DNA of 64,000 nt from Streptomyces anulatus (GTDB taxonomy: Bacteria > Actinomycetota > Actinomycetes > Streptomycetales > Streptomycetaceae): positions 124,001-188,000 of the forward strand of contig NZ_BMVK01000011.1 in NCBI RefSeq assembly GCF_014650675.1. The letters run 5' to 3'. The position numbers and the translations under genes are program-made. Of this stretch, positions 24,597-33,357 are shown piece by piece. The notes under the pieces were generated by a model. That model made no database searches. It was not told where the DNA came from and saw only the letters and a program-made list of their open reading frames with translations. Each line of letters opens with the position of its first letter. The stretch's first letter is position 1.

Positions 24597-25313
24597 GTGA
24601 GCCGCAGCCTTCGACACGGCGCCCTCGCCGCCACCGCCACCGTGTTCTCGATCGTCGCCCTGTCCGCCTGCGCGGCGGGCAACAACGCCGAGACGCTCAA
24701 GGTCAGGCCGGACAACCCGGCCACCTCGGTGGGCGACATCAAGATCCAGAACGTGAACGTGCTCACGCAGCCCGAGGGCGGCGCGGACGGCCCCGCCGTC
24801 GTCGCCGCGACGCTGTTCAACGACGGCACCGAGCGCGAGGTGCTGGAGGCCGTCACGCTGCCCGGCAGCGGCGTCGAGGTGAAGCTCCGGGCCGCCAAGG
24901 GCAACGGTCCCATCGTGGTCCCGGCCGGCGGCCAGGTCATCATCGGCGGCAAGGGCAACGCCGCGGCCGTGATCGAGAACAGCGGCGAGGCGGCGCGCAA
25001 CGGCGACGTCCAGCAGGTCGTCTTCAAGCTCAGCAAGACCGGCGACGTCGGCCTCGGCGCCAGCGTCTTCCCGGCCGAGGGCTTCTTCAAGGACTTCGGC
25101 CCCAGCCCGAAGGCGGAGGCGCCCGCGCCGAAGCCGAGCCCGACGCCGTCGGGCAGCGCGACCGGCGACGCGCCCGCCGACGGAGAGACCCCCGGCGCGA
25201 CCGAGGGCGAGACGTCCGGCGCGCCGGCGAACGGCGCGAGCACCGAGGGCGCCCAGGGCGAGACCGGCACGCAGGGCACGGGCGACGCCGCCTCGGTGCC
25301 CCCGGCCAACTGA
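24597..25313 (+). CDS. Secreted lipoprotein, copper-chaperone-like fold possible
   Basis: 238 aa. Lipobox ALSAC with acylated Cys25. Residues 30-165 form a beta-rich domain (VGDIKIQNVNVLTQPEGG, AATLFNDGTEREVLEAVTLP) resembling DUF461/PCuAC-like actinobacterial lipoproteins, but the Met/His copper ligands are not evident. The last 70 residues are Ala/Pro/Gly/Glu-rich and disordered. GTG 24597 follows AAGGAGTT. Function unknown. It converges on phoP across a perfect 18-bp terminator. Confidence 0.82.
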   Translation: MSRSLRHGALAATATVFSIVALSACAAGNNAETLKVRPDNPATSVGDIKIQNVNVLTQPEGGADGPAVVAATLFNDGTEREVLEAVTLPGSGVEVKLRAAKGNGPIVVPAGGQVIIGGKGNAAAVIENSGEAARNGDVQQVVFKLSKTGDVGLGASVFPAEGFFKDFGPSPKAEAPAPKPSPTPSGSATGDAPADGETPGATEGETSGAPANGASTEGAQGETGTQGTGDAASVPPAN

Positions 25314-25355
25314 CGCGGAGCCCCGCCCCGTAACGCAGACGCGGGCGCACAACGT

Positions 25356-25395
25356 GCCGAAGGGGCGCTTCCCGGCCGGGAAGCGCCCCTTCGGC
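25356..25395. terminator. Bidirectional terminator between lipoprotein and phoP
   Basis: Perfect 18-base arms (25356-25373 and 25378-25395) around GGCC, between two convergent stops. Confidence 0.9.
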
Positions 25396-25431
25396 ATGCC
25401 GCGGGTTCGTCGGCCCTCGGCGTCCTTCGGT

Positions 25432-26112
25432 TTACGGCTCGAACTTGTACCCCAGGCCCCGCACGGTGACGAGATAGCGCGGGGCGCCCGGGTCGGGCTC
25501 GATCTTGGCGCGCAGGCGCTTCACGTGGACGTCGAGGGTCTTGGTGTCGCCGACGTAGTCCGCGCCCCAGACCCGGTCGATGAGCTGCATCCGGGTCAGC
25601 ACACGGCCCGCGTTGCGCAGGAGCATCTCCAGGAGGTCGAACTCCTTGAGCGGGAGGTCGACCTTGCCGCCGGAGACGGTGACCACGTGCCGGTCCACGT
25701 CCATCCGGACCGGGCCCGCCTCCAGGGCGGCCGGGGTGACCTCCTCCGGCTCCCCGCGGCGACGCAGGACGGCACGGATGCGGGCGACGAGCTCGCGGGA
25801 GGAGAAGGGCTTGGTGACGTAGTCGTCGGCTCCTATTTCCAGCCCGACGACCTTGTCGATCTCGCTGTCCTTGGCGGTGACCATGATCACCGGGACGTTG
25901 GAACGGCTGCGGAGCTGGCGGCACACCTCGGTGCCGGGCAGGCCTGGCAGCATCAGGTCGAGCAGGACCAGGTCGGCGCCGTTGCGCTCGAACTCGTCCA
26001 GCCCGTCGGGGCCGGTCGCCGCGATGGCGACCTCGAAACCTTCCTTGCGCAGCATGTAGGACAGGGCGTCGCTGAAGGATTCCTCATCCTCGACGACAAG
26101 CACTCGGGTCAC
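25432..26112 (-). CDS. phoP: Phosphate response regulator PhoP
   Basis: 226 aa, OmpR family. Receiver domain with VVEDEE acidic pocket, phosphoacceptor Asp52 in LVLLDLMLPG, switch Thr (VTAKD) and Lys in DDYVTKPFS. The C-terminal winged helix contains LDVHVKRLRAKIEPDPGAP. It activates phosphate-scavenging genes at PHO boxes under phosphate limitation. Its ATG overlaps the phoR stop (ATGA at 26112-26109). Adjacency to phoR and to phoU with a PHO box makes the identification firm. Confidence 0.96.
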   Translation of the reverse strand: MTRVLVVEDEESFSDALSYMLRKEGFEVAIAATGPDGLDEFERNGADLVLLDLMLPGLPGTEVCRQLRSRSNVPVIMVTAKDSEIDKVVGLEIGADDYVTKPFSSRELVARIRAVLRRRGEPEEVTPAALEAGPVRMDVDRHVVTVSGGKVDLPLKEFDLLEMLLRNAGRVLTRMQLIDRVWGADYVGDTKTLDVHVKRLRAKIEPDPGAPRYLVTVRGLGYKFEP

Positions 26113-27371
26113 GGAAGAGCCTCCGGGGCAGGGAAGGGGTCAAAGGTGTCGGTCTCGTACGGCCCCTCGTCGTCGCCGTTGACGATAAGCGGTCCGCCGG
26201 TGGTGCGCTCCCTCGCGACGCCCGATTCGGGCAGTCGGAGGGTGAAGGTGGAGCCCTGTCCCTCGGAGCTCCAGACGGTGACCTCCCCGCCGTGCGAGGC
26301 GGCCACGTGTTTGACGATGGCGAGGCCGAGACCGGTGCCACCGGTGGCCCGTGAGCGGGCCGGGTCGACGCGGTAGAACCGCTCGAAGACCCGCTCGCGG
26401 TCCTTCTCGGAGATGCCGATCCCCTGGTCGGTGACGGCTATCTCGATGAGGTCCCCGCCCGGCGAGGCCAGGCGCCGTGCGGCGATGCCGACGCGGGTGT
26501 GGGCGGGGCTGTAGTTGACGGCGTTCTCGACGAGATTGCCGAGCGCGCCGACGAGCTGACCGCGGTTGCCCCAGACCGTGAGGCCCTCGGCTCCCGCGGA
26601 GGCCATGGTGATCTGTTTCGAGCCGGCCTGCTGGCGGCAGCGGTCGATCGCCTCGGCGACCAGCGTCTCCACCTTGACCGGCTCGGCGTCCTCCAGCGGG
26701 TCGTCGTTCTGCACCCGGGAGAGGTCGATGAGCTCCTGGACGAGGTTGGTCAGCCGGGTCGCCTCGATCTGCATCCGCCCGGCGAACCGCTCCACCGCCT
26801 CCGGGTCGTCGGAGGCGTCCATGACCGCCTCGGAGAGCAGGGAGAGCGCTCCGGTCGGCGTCTTCAGCTCGTGGCTGACGTTGGCGACGAAGTCGCGCCG
26901 TACCGCTTCTATCCGGCGGGCCTCGGTGAGGTCCTCGACCAGCAGCAGCACCAGCCGCGAGCCCAGCGGGGCGACCCGGGCGGAGACCGCGAGGGTGTCC
27001 CCCCGGCCCGTGCCGCGCCGGGGCAGATCCAGCTCGCCCTGTCGTATCTCTCCGTCCCGCCGGGTGTCCCTGGCCATGTTGAGCATGGGCTCGACGGCCA
27101 GCCGGCCGCCTCTGACCAGACCCAGGGCGTACGCCGCGGAGCTGGCCTTCACGACGCTGTCGCTCTCGTCGAGGACGACGGCGGAGGAGCTGAGGACGGA
27201 GAGGACGGTGTCCACTCCGGGGGGCAGGGCCGCGTTGCCGTCCGGCCGCAGAGACGTACGCGTGGGCCGTTTCAGGTCGCGTTCGCTCCAGCGGAACGCC
27301 AGCATGGCGATCACACCGGTCAGGAGACCGGCGATCGCTGCAGCTGCGGCGACCGCCGCGTTCACGTCCAT
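26109..27371 (-). CDS. phoR: Phosphate sensor histidine kinase PhoR
   Basis: 420 aa. One N-terminal membrane helix (about 8-26), a PAS-like region (residues 55-150), a HisKA domain with phosphorylated His167 in FVANVSHELKTP, and a HATPase domain with the N box (ENAVNYSP), G1 (DQGIGIS) and G2 (GTGLGLAI). It phosphorylates PhoP when phosphate is scarce. Like other Streptomyces PhoR proteins it has a single helix and little extracellular domain, consistent with sensing through the Pst/PhoU complex. It diverges from phoU across a PHO box. Confidence 0.96.
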   Translation of the reverse strand: MDVNAAVAAAAAIAGLLTGVIAMLAFRWSERDLKRPTRTSLRPDGNAALPPGVDTVLSVLSSSAVVLDESDSVVKASSAAYALGLVRGGRLAVEPMLNMARDTRRDGEIRQGELDLPRRGTGRGDTLAVSARVAPLGSRLVLLLVEDLTEARRIEAVRRDFVANVSHELKTPTGALSLLSEAVMDASDDPEAVERFAGRMQIEATRLTNLVQELIDLSRVQNDDPLEDAEPVKVETLVAEAIDRCRQQAGSKQITMASAGAEGLTVWGNRGQLVGALGNLVENAVNYSPAHTRVGIAARRLASPGGDLIEIAVTDQGIGISEKDRERVFERFYRVDPARSRATGGTGLGLAIVKHVAASHGGEVTVWSSEGQGSTFTLRLPESGVARERTTGGPLIVNGDDEGPYETDTFDPFPAPEALP

Positions 27372-27444
27372 GCTTCAAGGTTATGCGGGTGCGACGACTC
27401 CCTCCCAGCCGTCCGAGTGCCATCTCGAACACTCGTCGCCCAGA

Positions 27445-27473
27445 GTTCACCGAGGGGTAGGTACCGGTTCACT
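27445..27473. promoter_or_regulatory. PHO box in the phoR-phoU intergenic region
   Basis: Three 11-base direct-repeat units with 7-base cores: GTTCACC (27445), GGTAGGT (27456) and GTTCACT (27467). Units 1 and 3 match the Streptomyces GTTCACC core; unit 2 is degenerate, as usual for middle units. The location is where PhoP autoregulation of phoRP and phoU is known in Streptomyces. Confidence 0.88.
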
Positions 27474-27570
27474 TAGGGGGACGGATACGGACGCGTTCCG
27501 GCCCCACCGTGTAACCGTGGGGGTCGGTCCGAGACCCCGGCCTCAGTTTGGAACTGGAGAGGGACTTCCC

Positions 27571-28248
27571 ATGCGCGACGCTTACCACGAGGAACTCGAT
27601 TCGATCGGAGAGGGCCTGGTCGAGATGGCCCGGCTGGTCGGCTCGGCGATCGGGCGGGCGACCACGTCCATGCTCGACGCCGACCTGACGCTGGCGGAGA
27701 ACGTGATCGCCGGCGACCAGAAGGTAGACGACCTCCAGCACGACCTGGAGGCCCGCGCCATCGCGCTCCTCGCCCGCCAGCAGCCGGTGGCGACCGACCT
27801 GCGCATCGTGGTGACCTCGCTGCGGATGAGCGCCGACCTGGAGCGCTCGGGCGACCTCGCCCAGCACGTGGCGAAGCTGGCCCGGCTGCGCTTCCCGCAG
27901 TCGGCGGTCCCGCACGACCTGCACGCCACCATTCTGGAGATGGGCCAGCTCGCCCAGCGCCTGATGGCCAAGGCGGCCGAGGTCATCATCACCAAGGACG
28001 TCGATCTGGCGCTCCAGCTGGAGCAGGACGACGACGAGATGGACCTGCTGCACCGCACGCTGTTCCAGCACCTGATGGACGACCGCTGGAAGCACGGCAT
28101 CGAGACGGCCGTCGACGTGACGCTGCTGGGCCGCTACTACGAGCGCTTCGCCGACCACGCGGTGTCGGTCGCCAAGCGCGTGGTCTACCTGGTGACGGGC
28201 GAGCACGCGGACGAGATCCAGGCGGCGGCCTCGGTCGAGGGCGCGTAA
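27571..28248 (+). CDS. phoU: Phosphate signalling protein PhoU
   Basis: 225 aa, all-helical with two PhoU repeats (each a three-helix bundle). Acidic metal-binding motifs are ERSGDLAQHVAKLA in repeat 1 and ERFADHAVSVAKRV in repeat 2. It represses PhoR/PhoP signalling when phosphate is plentiful by linking PhoR to the Pst transporter. ATG 27571 follows GGAGAGGGA. It is transcribed divergently from phoR. Confidence 0.95.
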   Translation: MRDAYHEELDSIGEGLVEMARLVGSAIGRATTSMLDADLTLAENVIAGDQKVDDLQHDLEARAIALLARQQPVATDLRIVVTSLRMSADLERSGDLAQHVAKLARLRFPQSAVPHDLHATILEMGQLAQRLMAKAAEVIITKDVDLALQLEQDDDEMDLLHRTLFQHLMDDRWKHGIETAVDVTLLGRYYERFADHAVSVAKRVVYLVTGEHADEIQAAASVEGA

Positions 28249-28281
28249 CGACCGCTTCGGCGGCCGTCGACGTACCGGAGT

Positions 28282-28334
28282 ATCAACGGCGCACGCGGGT
28301 CGCACTTATGTTCCTGCCCGCGTGCGCCGTTGAT
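28282..28334 (+). terminator. Terminator-like hairpin after phoU
   Basis: Perfect 18-base arms (28282-28299 and 28317-28334) around a 17-base AT-richer loop, 34 bases after the phoU stop. The large loop is unusual for a terminator, so an operator or RNA structure upstream of the next small gene is an alternative. Confidence 0.6.
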
Positions 28335-28463
28335 GCGCCCGCGGGGATGGGCATGCAATGGGGCGGGGGCGGCGCCATGGCCGTGAGCGGTGGGTCATGC
28401 CGTACGTCCCCGGCGGCGGCGCACCGGCGTCCGCCGCCCAGCCGTATGCCCTGAGGAGGAACC

Positions 28464-28613
28464 ATGGCCGATTCCCCCACGACCGAACCCCAGCGGGAGA
28501 CACCGACCGAAGTGGTGCGCCGAGGCGTGCTCGGCGCCTGCGGCTGCGGCTCGGGCTGCGGGTGCGGCTGCCAGTCCGGCGCCCCGTGCCAGTGCGGCGG
28601 CTGCTCCGGCTGA
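28464..28613 (+). CDS. Cysteine-rich 49-residue protein, metallothionein-like
   Basis: 49 aa, with an excellent ribosome-binding site (GAGGAGGA, 6 bases before ATG). The N-terminal half is hydrophilic (MADSPTTEPQRETPTEVVRR). The C-terminal half has eight cysteines in CxC and CxxC patterns among Gly residues (GACGCGSGCGCGC, then PCQCGGCSG). Eight thiols in 22 residues suggest metal binding like a metallothionein, or a cysteine-rich peptide precursor. No maturation enzyme lies nearby. It is followed by a strong hairpin, so it is probably a monocistronic transcript. I do not recognise a named family. Confidence 0.75.
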   Translation: MADSPTTEPQRETPTEVVRRGVLGACGCGSGCGCGCQSGAPCQCGGCSG

Positions 28614-28630
28614 CCCGCGCCGCGTACGCA

Positions 28631-28674
28631 CGCACGGTGCCCGCCCGGATTCCCTTCCGGGCGGGCATCGTGCG
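28631..28674. terminator. Bidirectional terminator between Cys-rich gene and MFS gene
   Basis: Inner 12-bp perfect stem (28638-28649/28656-28667) extended by a 6-bp outer stem (28631-28636/28669-28674). Confidence 0.85.
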
Positions 28675-28692
28675 CGTAACCGGTCGCCCGGT

Positions 28693-30021
28693 TCAGCAGA
28701 CCCGCTCCACCGCCTCGGCGGGTGCGGCCTCCGGCTCGGCCTGGTCCGGCCGGGCCTCGGCCGGTACGGGCGCGGGCTCGGGCAGGACGTCCGCCGCCGC
28801 GTGCTCCTCGCGCGGCAGGTTGCGCATCAGCAGCCAGTAGCCGGCTCCGGCGACCGTGCCGATCACGGCGCAGGCGGCCCAGAGCCAGGCGGCGCCGTAG
28901 TTGTCGATCACGAAGCCGGACATCAGGGGCGCGACCAGCGCGGCCACCGACCAGGACATCGTGTACATGCCCTGGTAGCGGCCCCGGCCCCGGGCGGGCG
29001 ACAACTGCACGACCAGGCCCGTCTGCGTGGGCGCGTTCACGATCTCGGCCAGGGTCCAGACGCACACCGTCAGGGCGTACGCCGCGACCGACCCGGCGAA
29101 GGCCGTGAGCCCGAAGCCGTACCCGGCGAGCAGCGAGGAGATGATCAGCAGCCGGCGCGGGTCGCGGTGCTGGATGAAGCGGGTGACGGGGATCTGGAGG
29201 ACCACGATCAGCACGCCGTTGACGGCGATGGCGGTACCGAAGTCGGAGCTGGAGAGCCCGTCCGTACCCATGGCCACCGGCAGTCCCACGTACCCCTGCT
29301 GGAAGATCAGCGACACCAGGAACGACAGCCCCACGACCCCCATGAAGCGCCCGTCGCGCAGGACGGTGGTCAGCCGCACCTCGTCCTTGGGCCGCTTGCC
29401 GCCGACGGGCTTCACGGCCGCTTCCTCGGGCCGCGATTCCGGCACCTTCAGGAAGACGAGCACGGCGCACACGAGGGTCATCAGGGCCTCGCCGATGAAC
29501 CCGGCGCGGTAGCTGTACTCGGCGATGAACCCGGCCCCGGCGGAGGAGATCGCGAAGCCCAGGTTGATGGCCCAGTAGTTGAGCGAGAAGGCCCGGACCC
29601 GGTCCTTCGGGGGCACGATGTCCGCCATCATCGCCTGGACGGCGGGGCGGGAGGCGTTGCTCGACATGCCGACGAAGAACGCCACGGCGGCGATGGCGAA
29701 AGGGTGCACCATGAACCCGAGCACCGCCACCGACACCGCGGTGGAGACCTGGGCGATCAGCATGGTGGGCCGCCGCCCGAGCCGGTCGGTCATCACACCG
29801 GCGCCGAGCGACGAGATGACCCCGCCGAGCCCGTGGAGGGCGGCGACGAGCCCGGCGTACGAGGCGGAGTAGCCCCGGTCCAGGGTCAGATACAGGGCCA
29901 TGAAGGTCGCGACGAACGCCCCGAGGCGGTTGACCAGCGTGCTGGTCCACAACCACCAGAACTCGCGGGGCATCCCGGAGACGGTCTCGCGGGCGGCTGT
30001 GCGCAGACCGGCGACGGACAT
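28693..30021 (-). CDS. MFS transporter (drug-export type)
   Basis: 442 aa with 12 predicted membrane helices. The loop 2-3 motif GAGVMTDRLGRRPTML is the conserved MFS signature. The C-terminal tail is Glu/Pro/Ala-rich and cytosolic. It most resembles MdtH-like or DHA1-type multidrug antiporters. ATG 30021 follows GGGGGGAA, better placed than the start 15 bases upstream. Substrate unknown. No regulator is adjacent. Confidence 0.9.
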   Translation of the reverse strand: MSVAGLRTAARETVSGMPREFWWLWTSTLVNRLGAFVATFMALYLTLDRGYSASYAGLVAALHGLGGVISSLGAGVMTDRLGRRPTMLIAQVSTAVSVAVLGFMVHPFAIAAVAFFVGMSSNASRPAVQAMMADIVPPKDRVRAFSLNYWAINLGFAISSAGAGFIAEYSYRAGFIGEALMTLVCAVLVFLKVPESRPEEAAVKPVGGKRPKDEVRLTTVLRDGRFMGVVGLSFLVSLIFQQGYVGLPVAMGTDGLSSSDFGTAIAVNGVLIVVLQIPVTRFIQHRDPRRLLIISSLLAGYGFGLTAFAGSVAAYALTVCVWTLAEIVNAPTQTGLVVQLSPARGRGRYQGMYTMSWSVAALVAPLMSGFVIDNYGAAWLWAACAVIGTVAGAGYWLLMRNLPREEHAAADVLPEPAPVPAEARPDQAEPEAAPAEAVERVC

Positions 30022-30227
30022 ATGGATTCCCCCCACGGGACGTACGGAACGAGGCCTCGGGTAACACCCCCGACAACGTCCCAGACATTACGAAGCCCGT
30101 CTCCCCACCCGCCACTGGATTGACGCCCCCCGTCAATCGTCCGCCCTTCGGGCGCTCCTGGCCGGAGCCCTGTCCGCGTTACGGGCGGGCGCGCGGAGCC
30201 CGCACGGGTTCGATTACGCTCGGACTC

Positions 30228-30989
30228 ATGGCCGACGCACCGTACAAGCTGATCCTCCTCCGCCACGGCGAGAGCGAATGGAACGCGAAGAACCTGTTCA
30301 CCGGTTGGGTGGACGTCAACCTCACCGAAAAGGGCGAGAAGGAAGCAGTCCGCGGCGGTGAGCTGCTCAAGGACGCCGGTCTGCTCCCCGACGTCCTGCA
30401 CACCTCCCTCCAGCGCCGCGCGATCCGGACCGCCCAGCTGGCCCTGGAGTCCGCCGACCGCCTCTGGATCCCGGTCCGCCGCTCCTGGCGCCTGAACGAG
30501 CGCCACTACGGCGCGCTCCAGGGCAAGGACAAGGCGCAGACGCTCGCCGAGTTCGGCGAGGAGCAGTTCATGCTGTGGCGCCGCTCGTACGACACCCCGC
30601 CGCCGCCGCTGGCCCGCGACGCCGAGTACAGCCAGTTCGACGACCCGCGCTACGCGACCCTCCCCCCGGAGCTGCGCCCGGACACGGAGTGCCTGAAGGA
30701 CGTCGTCGTCCGCATGCTCCCGTACTGGTTCGACAGCATCGTCCCGGACCTCCTCACGGGCCGCACGGTCCTGGTCGCCGCCCACGGCAACAGCCTCCGC
30801 GGTCTGGTGAAGCACCTGGACGGCATCTCGGACGAGGAGATCTCGGGCCTCAACATCCCGACCGGCATCCCGCTCTCCTACGAGCTCGACGCCGACTTCA
30901 AGCCGCTGAAGCCGGGCGGCACGTACCTCGACCCGGACGCGGCGAAGGCCGCCATCGAGGCCGTGAAGAACCAGGGCAAGAAGAAGTAG
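30228..30989 (+). CDS. gpm: 2,3-bisphosphoglycerate-dependent phosphoglycerate mutase
   Basis: 253 aa. The phosphohistidine motif LLRHGESEWN, the substrate loop RRAIRTAQLAL, the insertion RLNERHYGALQGKDKA specific for dPGM enzymes, and the second His in VLVAAHGNSLRGL are all present. It interconverts 3- and 2-phosphoglycerate in glycolysis. No Shine-Dalgarno sequence precedes the ATG. A TTACGCT element about 10 bases upstream suggests a leaderless or near-leaderless transcript. Confidence 0.96.
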   Translation: MADAPYKLILLRHGESEWNAKNLFTGWVDVNLTEKGEKEAVRGGELLKDAGLLPDVLHTSLQRRAIRTAQLALESADRLWIPVRRSWRLNERHYGALQGKDKAQTLAEFGEEQFMLWRRSYDTPPPPLARDAEYSQFDDPRYATLPPELRPDTECLKDVVVRMLPYWFDSIVPDLLTGRTVLVAAHGNSLRGLVKHLDGISDEEISGLNIPTGIPLSYELDADFKPLKPGGTYLDPDAAKAAIEAVKNQGKKK

Positions 30990-31005
30990 CCCCCCGGCTC
31001 ACCGG

Positions 31006-31040
31006 GCCCCCTGCTCGCGGTTCGTCCGCGAGTGGGGGGC
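31006..31040. terminator. Terminator after gpm
   Basis: 15-bp stem with two central G-U pairs (31006-31020/31026-31040) and a TTCGT loop, between the convergent gpm and lipoprotein genes. Confidence 0.85.
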
Positions 31041-31056
31041 TCGTTCGTGCCGGCGG

Positions 31057-31773
31057 TCAGCCGATGCCGCTCGCGTCCACGACGTCGCCCTTGTCCGGGG
31101 GACGGACGTCCAACGGCTCGTCGAAGGCGCTGAATGACGTCGTGTTGTGCCACGTGGCGTCCTTGTAGACGACTTCGAGGATGTACGGCTTGCCCTCGGT
31201 GGCCACGTGGAAGCCGAACTCGCCCTTGTTCTCCTTGTCGGGCACCTTCAGCACGACCGCAGGCACTCCGTCGATCTCGGAGGACCCGCCCTTGGTGGCT
31301 TTGCCGAACGAGGTGAACTCGTGGGTGCAGTCAGAAAGTTCGCCGCCCGGCTTCGACTCGCTGGAAAGCTCCTTGATCCACAGCCTCTGCTCGCCCTTGC
31401 CCGCGACCTTCCGGCCCGACTCCTCCATATGGGTCCGATTGGGGCGGATGTAGTCGGCCCCGTCGATCCGGATCTGGTCGAGCCGGGCGCCGGAGGCCGT
31501 GGTCGTCCTGTACGCGCAGGTGGCCTTGAGGTCGGTCACCAGGTGGCTGGACCGGTCCTCGCCCCCGGTCACCTTGGTGGCCGTCTCGATGGTCACCGAC
31601 CTCAGATCGCTCATCGCGGCGTTCGCGTCGTCGAGCAGCTGATTGGCGGAGGGTTCCTCCGATGTGCCCCCGCCCGCGCAACCGGTCAGGGCGACCATGA
31701 CCAAGGACGCCAGGACCGCTGTTCCGGCGGTCGATATCTTTCGCACAAGACCCCCAGGTCTGAATCGCATCAT
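31057..31773 (-). CDS. Lipoprotein, LppX/LprG-like fold possible
   Basis: 238 aa. Type II signal peptide with lipobox ALTGC (Cys32) after a basic N terminus. The mature part begins with a helical segment (SANQLLDDANAAMSDLRSVT) followed by beta strands with two cysteines. This resembles the half-barrel LolA/LppX_LprAFG lipoproteins that carry lipids in actinobacteria, though I can only suggest this from pattern. Start is ATG 31773 or 31770; no clear ribosome-binding site. It is the second gene after a methyltransferase in the same direction (29-base gap). Confidence 0.8.
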   Translation of the reverse strand: MMRFRPGGLVRKISTAGTAVLASLVMVALTGCAGGGTSEEPSANQLLDDANAAMSDLRSVTIETATKVTGGEDRSSHLVTDLKATCAYRTTTASGARLDQIRIDGADYIRPNRTHMEESGRKVAGKGEQRLWIKELSSESKPGGELSDCTHEFTSFGKATKGGSSEIDGVPAVVLKVPDKENKGEFGFHVATEGKPYILEVVYKDATWHNTTSFSAFDEPLDVRPPDKGDVVDASGIG

Positions 31774-31802
31774 GCTAGACGAGAGGCCCCGGCCCCGCTG
31801 CC

Positions 31803-32546
31803 TCAGGTCGTCGGCTTGCGCCACACCGAGATGTGCTTGGCGGAGTCATCGGTGAAGGGTGACCCGTCCCAGTCCGCGACGCGGCTCTCCGGTTCCAGTC
31901 CGGCGAGGCGGGCCATCAGGTCCAGCTCCGCCGGCCAGGCGTACCGGTGCCGGGAGTCGGCGCGGCGGTAGCGGCCGTCGTCGCCTTCGCGGGTGAAGTG
32001 GTGCGAGACGAGGATCTGTTCGACCAGGTCGAAGGTGTCGAAGCCGAGATGCCGGTCGGACACGTCGAACGGCACCGCGACCTGACCGGGCGGCAGGAAC
32101 CGCAGCGGTGGCACGCCCAGTTCGATGACGAACCGGCCGCCGGGCGCCAGATGGCGGGCCGCGTTGCGGAAGCACTCGACCTGCTCGTCCTGGGTGAGCA
32201 GGTTCGAGATGGTGTTGTAGACGAGGTAGACCAGGGTGAACTCGCCGGGGACGACCGTGGTGGCCATGTCCCCGATGGTCACCGGGAGGGTGTTCGCGTC
32301 GACCTTGCGGCGGAGTACCGCCGCCATCGGTTCGGACAGTTCGATACCCGCCACCGGCACGCCGCGCTCCCTGAGCGGCACGCCCACGCGCCCGGTCCCG
32401 ATGGCGAACTCCAGCGCCCTTCCGGAACCGGCGAGTCGGGAGAGGAAGGCGAGGGTCGGTTCGAGGGCGGCGGCCGAGGAGTTCTCGGCCTCCTCGGCGT
32501 CGTAGCGGTCGGCGGTCTCTCGGCTCCACAGTTCGCTGCTCGTCAC
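31803..32546 (-). CDS. Class I SAM-dependent methyltransferase
   Basis: 247 aa. Motif I ALEFAIGTGRVGVPL, the acidic loop VAGIELSEPM, and the post-motif APGGRFVIELG define a Rossmann-fold methyltransferase (Methyltransf_25 type). Substrate unknown. GTG 32546 (VTSSELWSRETADRYD) is chosen because the longer frame runs into unrelated sequence. It is upstream of the lipoprotein gene and divergent from a small membrane protein gene. Confidence 0.88.
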   Translation of the reverse strand: MTSSELWSRETADRYDAEEAENSSAAALEPTLAFLSRLAGSGRALEFAIGTGRVGVPLRERGVPVAGIELSEPMAAVLRRKVDANTLPVTIGDMATTVVPGEFTLVYLVYNTISNLLTQDEQVECFRNAARHLAPGGRFVIELGVPPLRFLPPGQVAVPFDVSDRHLGFDTFDLVEQILVSHHFTREGDDGRYRRADSRHRYAWPAELDLMARLAGLEPESRVADWDGSPFTDDSAKHISVWRKPTT

Positions 32547-32693
32547 GGGCGACCACTCTGCCGGGCGCCCGGGAGCTGTGTCGACGCAATTTCGTGCGGC
32601 CCGGCCCGCTGCCCGCGTGCTCGGGCCGCCTCCCCGGGGGCCACGGACCCCCGAGTGGGACACTGGAGTTCGACGACAGGACGGGAGCACGGG

Positions 32694-32900
32694 GTGGCGG
32701 CCGAGAAGCAGTCGTACAGGGGCACCGCCGGGTACACGGCGTTCCTCGGGGTCGTGGCGTTCTGGGCGGCGGCGAGTTCCGGAAACGAGCCCTATGTCCG
32801 GGTGTTGGCCGGGATCTCCGCCGCCGCTGCCGCGCTGCACCTCGGCCTTCTGCTGTTCAGGCGGCGTCGCGACCGCCGCTCGGCCGCTGCCGCCCGCTGA
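32694..32900 (+). CDS. Small two-helix membrane protein
   Basis: 68 aa. GTG start preceded by GGGAG. Two hydrophobic helices (TAGYTAFLGVVAFWAAASSG and VLAGISAAAAALHLGLLLF) are joined by a short polar turn, followed by a basic tail (RRRRDRRS). No family recognised. Third-position GC bias and ribosome-binding spacing support coding. Confidence 0.6.
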   Translation: MAAEKQSYRGTAGYTAFLGVVAFWAAASSGNEPYVRVLAGISAAAAALHLGLLLFRRRRDRRSAAAAR

Positions 32901-32967
32901 CCGCTGACCGCTGACGTACGCGGTCGGCCAGGACCCGTTGTCAGTGCCGGCTGCCACCATGGTCATC

Positions 32968-33357
32968 ATGGCGACCTACCTGCTCACCGACATCGAACAG
33001 GCCCTCCGCGACAGTTGGAGCGCCGAGACCTGCACCCCGGAGTACCGGGACCGCTGGACTCCGGACAATCCGGCTCGGGACCAGTGCGGGGTGACCGCCA
33101 TGGTGCTCAACGACCTGCTCGGCGGGGAGCTGATCCGGGGCGAGGTCCATGTCGACGGGGTGCGGACCGACTTCCACTGGTGGAACCGCCTGGGCACGGG
33201 CGTCGAGATCGACCTGACCCGGGAGCAGTTCGGGCCGGAGGAGGTCGTCGTGGGCGGTGACGTCATAGTCAGGCCGCCCGTCAGCGAGTGGCGGCGGCTC
33301 CAGGAGGAGTACGCGATCCTGCGCGACCGGGTCGCGGAGAGGCTCGGGCGGGGCTGA
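32968..33357 (+). CDS. YunG-like protein
   Basis: 129 aa, soluble. The segments SWSAETCTPEYRDRWTPDNP and QCGVTAMVLNDLLGGELIRG, then HWWNRLGTGVEIDLTREQFG, match the pattern of Bacillus YunG-like proteins (a Cys followed later by His and Asp, like a papain-type fold). No reaction is established. ATG 32968 is the start with homology; another lies 30 bases upstream. It stands alone. Confidence 0.8.
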   Translation: MATYLLTDIEQALRDSWSAETCTPEYRDRWTPDNPARDQCGVTAMVLNDLLGGELIRGEVHVDGVRTDFHWWNRLGTGVEIDLTREQFGPEEVVVGGDVIVRPPVSEWRRLQEEYAILRDRVAERLGRG

